Part shown: one piece after another, positions 59,390 to 64,000 of the stretch
Layout of the letters: each line of letters begins with the position of its first letter
How positions within the stretch are numbered: position 1 is the first letter of the stretch
NCBI GenBank assembly: GCA_017467205.1
Contig: JAFTSQ010000015.1
Coordinates: 62,001-126,000, forward strand
DNA length: 64,000 bases
Source: Clostridia bacterium
GTDB lineage: Bacteria > Bacillota_A > Clostridia > Oscillospirales > CAG-272
Reading direction: 5' to 3'
The notes under the pieces: model-generated
Database searches by the model: none
The model's input: only the letters and a program-made list of their open reading frames with translations
Told to the model about the DNA's origin: nothing
Position numbers and translations under genes: made by a program

Positions 59390-60568
59390 ATGGCAAACAT
59401 ACTTGACGCATTCAAGGAAAATCAGGAAACCGTAAAAATTGACGCATCAAAGAAGCTCCGCATAGGCTTTATCGGAACCGGCTGGATAGCAGACGCGCAC
59501 ATCAAGTCGCTTCTCAAGCAGCCCGACGTTGAAATCGTCGCAGGTGCAGACTTAGTTCCCGGCAAGGCAAAGGCATTCTTTGAAAAGCACGGCGTAGAGG
59601 GCGTAAAGTGCGACTATAAGAACGGCGAGGAGCTCGTTAACGATAAGTCGCTCGCACTTGACGCAGTTACCATTTGTACCTACAACCGCCAGCACGCACC
59701 CTGCGCAATCCAGGCGCTTAACGCAGGCCTCGACGTTCTTCTTGAAAAGCCCTTCACCGTAACTCTTGACGAGGCTATTGAGGTTATGAAGGCAGAGAAG
59801 AAGAGCGGCAAGATTCTCTCTATCGGCTTCCAGCCCAGACTCGATGATAATATGAAGATGGTAAAGAACGTTGTTCAGTCGGGCGTTCTCGGCGATATCT
59901 ACTACGTTCAGACCGGCGGCGGCCGCCGTCGCGGAATCCCCACCCCCTTCGGCACGACCTTCATTGAGGACGAAACCGCAGGTCTTGGTGCACTTGCCGA
60001 TATCGGATGCTATTCTCTCGATATGGTAATGAACGCTCTCGGTCATCCGAAGCCCCTCACCGTATCCGGCTACAAGTCCGCATTCTTCGGCAAAGACCCG
60101 AACTACATAGGCTACAAAAATTGCGGCCATCCCGAATATCACAAGAAGTTCGGAGTTGACGACTTTGCAGCAGCATTCATTCGTCTTGAGGGCGGAATTA
60201 TTATAGACTTCCGTATTGCTTGGGCTATGAACCTTAACACCTCCGGTGACACCATTATATACGGAACGAAGGGCAGCCTTCGTATTCCTTCCACTGAGTG
60301 CTGGAACGGTTCTATCGGCGGCGACCTCACAATTTACCACGAGGTAGCAGGCGAGCAGGTAGAAACCAAAATACCCCAGAAGCGCGAAAAGCCCGACGCA
60401 CCCTCGAACTTCGATAAGAAGATCCGCTCCTTTATCGACGCTTGCAAGTCCGGTGGCAAAGCACCCATTCCTTCGAGCGAGATAATCTATAACCAGGCTA
60501 TCCTCGACGCGATAGCAAAATCCGCAGAGCTCGGCCACGAGGTTGAGGTCGTAATCCCCGAGGTTTAA
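59390..60568 (+). CDS. Gfo/Idh/MocA-family oxidoreductase
   Basis: A 392-residue NAD(P)-dependent sugar dehydrogenase; ATG 59390 follows AAAGGAG. The Rossmann motif is RIGFIGTGWIADAHIKSLLKQPDVEIVAGAD. The catalytic EKP is in DVLLEKPFTVTLDEAI. A C-terminal domain holds GALADIGCYSLDMVMNALGHP with the usual Asp-x-x-x-His-like active-site pattern (D-I-G-C-Y-S). These enzymes oxidise a sugar, polyol or inositol hydroxyl. It is paired with a TIM-barrel isomerase 17 bp downstream, as in inositol or rare-sugar pathways. Confidence 0.92.
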   Translation: MANILDAFKENQETVKIDASKKLRIGFIGTGWIADAHIKSLLKQPDVEIVAGADLVPGKAKAFFEKHGVEGVKCDYKNGEELVNDKSLALDAVTICTYNRQHAPCAIQALNAGLDVLLEKPFTVTLDEAIEVMKAEKKSGKILSIGFQPRLDDNMKMVKNVVQSGVLGDIYYVQTGGGRRRGIPTPFGTTFIEDETAGLGALADIGCYSLDMVMNALGHPKPLTVSGYKSAFFGKDPNYIGYKNCGHPEYHKKFGVDDFAAAFIRLEGGIIIDFRIAWAMNLNTSGDTIIYGTKGSLRIPSTECWNGSIGGDLTIYHEVAGEQVETKIPQKREKPDAPSNFDKKIRSFIDACKSGGKAPIPSSEIIYNQAILDAIAKSAELGHEVEVVIPEV

Positions 60569-60584
60569 TAGGGAGGCTGACGGA

Positions 60585-61421
60585 ATGAAAAAGTTTAACG
60601 TAGGAATTCAGCTTTACGGTGTTCGCGGCGCAATGGCAAACGACTTTGAGGGAACGCTCCGTGCCGTAAAGGAAATGGGATACGATTACGTTGAGTTCGC
60701 AGGCTACTTCGGCAGAAGCGGCGAGGAAATAAAGGCGTTGCTTGACGAGATCGGCCTCAAGTGCATCTCGGTTCACCAAGGTCTTGATTTCTTCAACGAA
60801 AATCCGATCGATAAGATTAACTTCCTCAAAACCTTCGGAGTTAAGTACAACGTGATTCCGTGGTATAAAAAGGAAGAGCTTGCAGGAACTGATGCTTGGG
60901 AGAATACCGCAAAGAGATTTCGTGAGATAGCAAAGCTCCTTTCCGAGAACGGTATGAAGCTCGGCTATCATAACCACGATTTCGAATTCAACACCTATGA
61001 GGGCAAGTACCTTCACGATTATATCTTCGAGGCTGTTCCCGAGGAGCAGATAGAGCCCGAGTTTGACACCTGCTGGGTGCGCTACGCAGGTATCGCCCCC
61101 GAAGAGAAGATTCGCGAGTTCGCCGGCAGAGTTACAGTAGTTCATCTTAAGGACTTCGTTTGCGGCAGTGAGGCAGGCGGCCCCGTATACGATCTTATTG
61201 ATAAGAACGGCAATCCCATCAAGCCCGACAATGCAGCCAAAGGTAGCTTCGAGTTCCGTCCTCTCGGTATGGGAGTTCAGAACTTCAAAGCAATCCTCGA
61301 GGCTTGTGAGGAGTGCGGAACAGAGCTCGTCGTCGTTGAGCAGGATAAGACCTATGATCTTCCTGAGCTCGAGGCGGCAAGAATCTCCCGTGAATACCTC
61401 AAAAATACCTTTAATATCTGA
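60585..61421 (+). CDS. Sugar phosphate isomerase/epimerase (AP endonuclease 2 TIM barrel)
   Basis: A 278-residue TIM-barrel enzyme; ATG 60585 follows GGGAGG. It opens KKFNVGIQLYGVRGAMANDFEGTLRAVKEMGYDYVEFAGYFG, the standard IolE/IolI-like start. Metal ligands are likely in GYHNHDFEF, EPEFDTCWVRYAG, VVHLKDF and LVVEQD. It isomerises or epimerises a sugar or keto-inositol acting on the product of the preceding dehydrogenase. Its end is 8 bp from repeat copy C. Confidence 0.9.
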   Translation: MKKFNVGIQLYGVRGAMANDFEGTLRAVKEMGYDYVEFAGYFGRSGEEIKALLDEIGLKCISVHQGLDFFNENPIDKINFLKTFGVKYNVIPWYKKEELAGTDAWENTAKRFREIAKLLSENGMKLGYHNHDFEFNTYEGKYLHDYIFEAVPEEQIEPEFDTCWVRYAGIAPEEKIREFAGRVTVVHLKDFVCGSEAGGPVYDLIDKNGNPIKPDNAAKGSFEFRPLGMGVQNFKAILEACEECGTELVVVEQDKTYDLPELEAARISREYLKNTFNI

Positions 61422-61428
61422 TAGCAAA

Positions 61429-61551
61429 GAGGGTAGCTCAAGTTACAAAAAACTTGAGCTACCCTCAAATGCGTTAGGGGTTAGGGGGATTTTGAGCGAA
61501 AATATTCGTTCTTCGAGGCGTGAGTTCTCGCTGCGCCTAAATACGCCAGCC
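61429..61551 (+). repeat. Dispersed intergenic repeat, copy C
   Basis: About 123 bp: hairpin GGGTAGCTCAAGTT/AACTTGAGCTACCC (about 61431-61464), then a central block with AGGGGGATTTTGAGCGAAAATATTCG, CTTCGAGGCGTGAGTTCTCG, and the distal end CGCCTAAATACGCCAGCC. It is nearly colinear with the reverse complement of copy A (22785-22912). Its last base is the first base of the leftward AraC stop codon. Confidence 0.8.
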
Positions 61552-62342
61552 TATTTATTGTTCATATGAATTTTGCCATATCTGTTTCTGAACTCGGAAG
61601 GGAAAGTGTTTTCGTGATACTTGAAATAGGCAATGAAGGTTTTGTCGTCGACAAAGCCTAATTCCGCGGCTATTTCTTTCACGTACTTGTCTGTATTCGA
61701 AAGCAGGGCTTTCGCTTTTGACAAAAGAAACATATTAATAAGCCTTTTTGCATTTGCGCCAAAGTGCCGCTTGCAAATTCTTGATATATGGTCGGCGGAG
61801 TAACCGAAATGCTCTGCCACAGAGGCAACGGTGAGCGATGCGTCTGAATTTATCCTGATCCATTCGTATATCTTTTCAGCCATACTATCGTATTCGCCTG
61901 TTGCTTTTTTCTCTGACGTCAGGCACATCTCGGAGAGTATATGCAAAAGCACCGAATTCACGAGATATTCGGGAGCGGCGGGGAGGTTGTTATAGTGTAA
62001 CAGCTCCTTGAAAAGATAAGCGTTTTCAAATTTAGAGAAAAAGCTTTCCGCAAAGGGAAGCTCGGCGCCGTTTATTGAAAAATGCAACCAGTAAAAAGCC
62101 ACGTTACAGCTTACTTTAGTTCCGTAATGCAAGGTATCAGGCGAGAGCAGAAAAAGCTCTCCGCTTCGTGCGTGTATTTCACGCTCTCCGTCAGGGCGGG
62201 ACTCAGCCATAAAAACCTCACCCTCAACCACGTATATTATTTCATACGTGGTTTCGATTTTTCTCGGATGTATCCACTCGCTCTCGCTTTGAAAGAGTCC
62301 GCCGTAAGAAAAGGTTATGTTAGGATTCATTAAAACGTTCAT
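61551..62342 (-). CDS. AraC-family regulator divergent to GH127
   Basis: A 263-residue regulator. ATG 62342 (MNVLMNPNITFSYGGLFQSESEW) follows AAGGTGAG; the extension to 62474 is the promoter region. N-terminal cupin sensor (YVVEGEVFMAESRPDGE, ARSGELFLLSPDTLHYG). C-terminal two HTH motifs (LTVASVAEHFGYSADHISRICKRHFG and VKEIAAELGFVDDKTFIAYFKYHE). It lies head to head with a GH127 gene and close to a sugar dehydrogenase operon, so it probably activates arabinofuranoside or related sugar use. Confidence 0.92.
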   Translation of the reverse strand: MNVLMNPNITFSYGGLFQSESEWIHPRKIETTYEIIYVVEGEVFMAESRPDGEREIHARSGELFLLSPDTLHYGTKVSCNVAFYWLHFSINGAELPFAESFFSKFENAYLFKELLHYNNLPAAPEYLVNSVLLHILSEMCLTSEKKATGEYDSMAEKIYEWIRINSDASLTVASVAEHFGYSADHISRICKRHFGANAKRLINMFLLSKAKALLSNTDKYVKEIAAELGFVDDKTFIAYFKYHENTFPSEFRNRYGKIHMNNK

Positions 62343-62396
62343 ATCGGATTTTCTCACCTTGTATCGCTTTTTGAGTGTTGATTTTCCCTCTATTCT

Positions 62397-62425
62397 ATTA
62401 TACAATAAAACCAAGAGAATTGCAA
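62397..62425 (-). promoter_or_regulatory. Promoter of the AraC-type gene
   Basis: On the minus strand: TTGCAA (62420-62425, self-complementary), a 17-bp spacer, then TATAAT (complement of 62397-62402), 55 bp before ATG 62342. Confidence 0.65.
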
Positions 62426-62464
62426 TACTCGTCACTAAAACCGATGAAAAGGGGAGAAATAAGT

Positions 62465-64000
62465 ATGAAAACATTTTCTTTGAGTGAAGTGGACATCACG
62501 TCGGGCTATCTTTTTGACAAGCAAGAGTTAAATCGGAAAACAACGATAAATGCAGTCTACGACCGATTTGATGAAACGGGCAGAATAGCCGCGTTTAACT
62601 TTGATTATAAAGATGGAATTTCCGATCCTAAGAAAAAGCCTCACGTTTTTTGGGATAGCGACGTAGCTAAATGGATCGAGGGTGCGTCTTACATAATCAA
62701 AAAGCATAACGCCCCGAGCCTTGAAGAGAAGGTCGACGCTATCGTAGAAAAAATAAAGGAAAATCAAGGCGAGGATGGCTATTTCAATATATACTACACG
62801 GTAGTTGAGCCAAACGGGCGTTTTTCGGATCGCGACAAGCACGAGCTTTACTGCGCAGGTCATCTTATGGAGGCGGCAATTGCTTACGCCGACGCCACGG
62901 GAAAGCGTGATTTTCTTGACTGTATGGAGAAATATGCCGATTATATAAATCGGGTCTTTATCGAAGAAAAGAGTGCGGCGTTTTCTACCCCCGGCCACGA
63001 GGAAATAGAGCTCGCCCTTGTGAGAATGTACCTTTTTACAGGGAAGAAAAAATATCTTGATATGGCAGAGTACTTTATCGATACGCGAGGTGTCGCAGAG
63101 GAACAGATTAAGTACGACCATAATCAGTCCCATAAGCCCGTGCGCGAGCAAAGCGAGGCTCTCGGACACTCTGTCAGAGCGATGTATCTTTACACGGGTA
63201 TGGCTATCCTTGCCGCCGAAACCAAGGATGCGGCGCTTATATCGGCTTGCAAAAGGCTTTGGGATGATACGGTGCTCCGCAAAATGTACGTTTCCGGCGG
63301 CGTAGGTTCAACGTATATCGGCGAGGCGTTCACCGTACCGTTTGACCTTTCGAACGATCAGGCATACACCGAAACCTGTGCAGGAATCGGACTTATGTTC
63401 TTCTCGCAGGCAATGCTCGCGTTTGAGAATAACGCAAAATACGCAGATGTTATCGAGCGTGTGCTTTATAACGGCGTTCTTTCGGGTCTCTCGCTTGACG
63501 GAAAGTCCTTCTTCTATGAAAATCCGCTTGAAATAAATCTTTCCGATCGCTTTGAGGACGCCTACGGCAGACGCAGAAGATTGCCTATAACACAGCGCCT
63601 TGAATGCTTCAATTGCTCATGCTGCCCGCCGAACTTGAACCGCTTGCTTCCTCATCTCGAAAGCTATATATACGGCAGGGATGGCGATACGCTCTTCGTA
63701 AATCAGTTCGTTACATCAACTCTTAATTCGGGCGGTGTAAGCTGCAAGCAGGAAACGACTTATCCGAACGGCAACACCGTAAAGCTCAACTGCGAGGGGG
63801 CAGAAAAAATAGCCGTGAGAATTCCCGAGTGGTGCGATAGCTTTAAGCTGAATAAGCCGTATGAACTTTCATTCGGTTACGCCGTAGTCGAAAATGATGG
63901 CGGCGAAATATGCCTTGAGCTTGATATGACTCCGAGAGCAGTGTTTGCCGACAGTCGAGTAAAGAACGACGCAGGTCGCCTTGCCATTATGCGCGGTCCT
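62465..64000 (+). CDS. GH127 beta-L-arabinofuranosidase, 3'-truncated by window edge
   Basis: An open frame of 512 codons from ATG 62465 (MKTFSLSEVDITSGYLFDKQELNRKTTINAVYDRF; AAGGGGAG upstream) runs off the right end. It has no stop in the window. The (alpha/alpha)6-barrel signatures of GH127 are visible: CAGHLMEAAIAYADATGKRDFL, ETCAGIGLMFFSQAML and CFNCSCCPPNLNRLLPHLESYIYG. By comparison with HypBA1 of Bifidobacterium, E303, C305, C386 and C387 are the expected zinc ligands, one of the cysteines being the nucleophile. It is cytosolic, with no signal peptide. It would release L-arabinose from beta-arabinofuranosyl oligosaccharides; other GH127 specificities exist. Confidence 0.9.
   Translation, partial: MKTFSLSEVDITSGYLFDKQELNRKTTINAVYDRFDETGRIAAFNFDYKDGISDPKKKPHVFWDSDVAKWIEGASYIIKKHNAPSLEEKVDAIVEKIKENQGEDGYFNIYYTVVEPNGRFSDRDKHELYCAGHLMEAAIAYADATGKRDFLDCMEKYADYINRVFIEEKSAAFSTPGHEEIELALVRMYLFTGKKKYLDMAEYFIDTRGVAEEQIKYDHNQSHKPVREQSEALGHSVRAMYLYTGMAILAAETKDAALISACKRLWDDTVLRKMYVSGGVGSTYIGEAFTVPFDLSNDQAYTETCAGIGLMFFSQAMLAFENNAKYADVIERVLYNGVLSGLSLDGKSFFYENPLEINLSDRFEDAYGRRRRLPITQRLECFNCSCCPPNLNRLLPHLESYIYGRDGDTLFVNQFVTSTLNSGGVSCKQETTYPNGNTVKLNCEGAEKIAVRIPEWCDSFKLNKPYELSFGYAVVENDGGEICLELDMTPRAVFADSRVKNDAGRLAIMRGP

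Noticed and set aside
59552..60538. Long minus-strand frames opposite the Gfo/Idh and isomerase genes (also 60498-61427)
   Set aside because: Shadows of two well-supported plus-strand enzymes.
1..64000. tRNA or rRNA genes, prophage or transposase genes
   Set aside because: No cloverleaf with GTTCRANNC arm, rRNA segment, integrase or DDE transposase motif was recognised on reading both strands; a tRNAscan or Infernal run would be decisive.

Overview
The window looks like chromosomal DNA of an anaerobic, probably spore-forming Firmicute of class Clostridia, most likely an uncultured gut lineage. The reasons are a RemA/YicC/NrdR/omega/PriA/Def/Fmt/RsmB/RlmN/RsgA gene order, an L10-leader in front of rplJ-rplL, SleB-like and YtvI-like sporulation-type proteins, an archaeal-type AspRS, a glycyl radical enzyme, consistent AGGAGG-type ribosome binding sites, and TTGACA-N17-TATAAT promoters. 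No rRNA, tRNA, CRISPR array, phage or transposase gene was seen. Genus cannot be assigned from the sequence alone.

Layout. 1-7.6 kb: the 3' part of a large, probably exported protein, a TasA/camelysin-like secreted protein, a ZIP metal transporter, and a two-gene unit of an esterase-acyltransferase fusion plus a zinc-ribbon DUF6320 membrane protein. 7.6-8.3 kb: a divergent AbrB/XRE regulator pair flanked by two copies of the same terminator. 8.3-11.4 kb: a leftward SPFH-domain plus leucine-rich-repeat operon, both proteins decorated with zinc ribbons. 11.5-16.9 kb: an AraC-controlled glycyl radical enzyme operon (enzyme, activase, zinc dehydrogenase) that looks more AT-rich than its surroundings and ends in a frameshifted acetylesterase remnant; this is the best candidate for an uncharacterised pathway. 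17-22.7 kb: an acyl-CoA synthetase and a heterodimeric ABC exporter.

23-45 kb is mostly core housekeeping: RsuA-type pseudouridine synthase, Tex, DUF5685/DnaJ/membrane protein, RimO, PgsA, cyclophilin, YtvI, DUF6873, L28, AspRS and an RpiB-type isomerase. It continues with the long nrdR-to-rsgA translation and replication operon and then L10-L7/L12 behind an attenuator leader. Several genes usually embedded in that operon (gmk, coaBC, the PrpC/PrkC pair) are absent from it.

45-64 kb is more variable: small membrane proteins, an MBL hydrolase and PAP2 phosphatase, a lipoprotein trypsin-like protease, biotin ligase, a SleB-type cell wall hydrolase and a phosphoribosyltransferase. An envelope-glycan block follows (Wzm/Wzt ABC exporter, DUF4422 transferase, UDP-galactopyranose mutase, PlsC-like acyltransferase, GT8). 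The window ends in a sugar-catabolism block (Gfo/Idh/MocA dehydrogenase, TIM-barrel isomerase, AraC regulator, start of a GH127 beta-L-arabinofuranosidase cut by the right edge).

Intergenic DNA carries structured repeats: a dispersed element with a conserved hairpin (22.8, 50.8 and 61.4 kb, plus a partial copy at 56.3 kb), an array of mini-hairpins separated by GTGATAT/ATATCAC at 48.2 kb, and a 66-bp direct repeat at 45.3/45.5 kb. All functional statements rest on reading translated motifs by eye; no searches were run.
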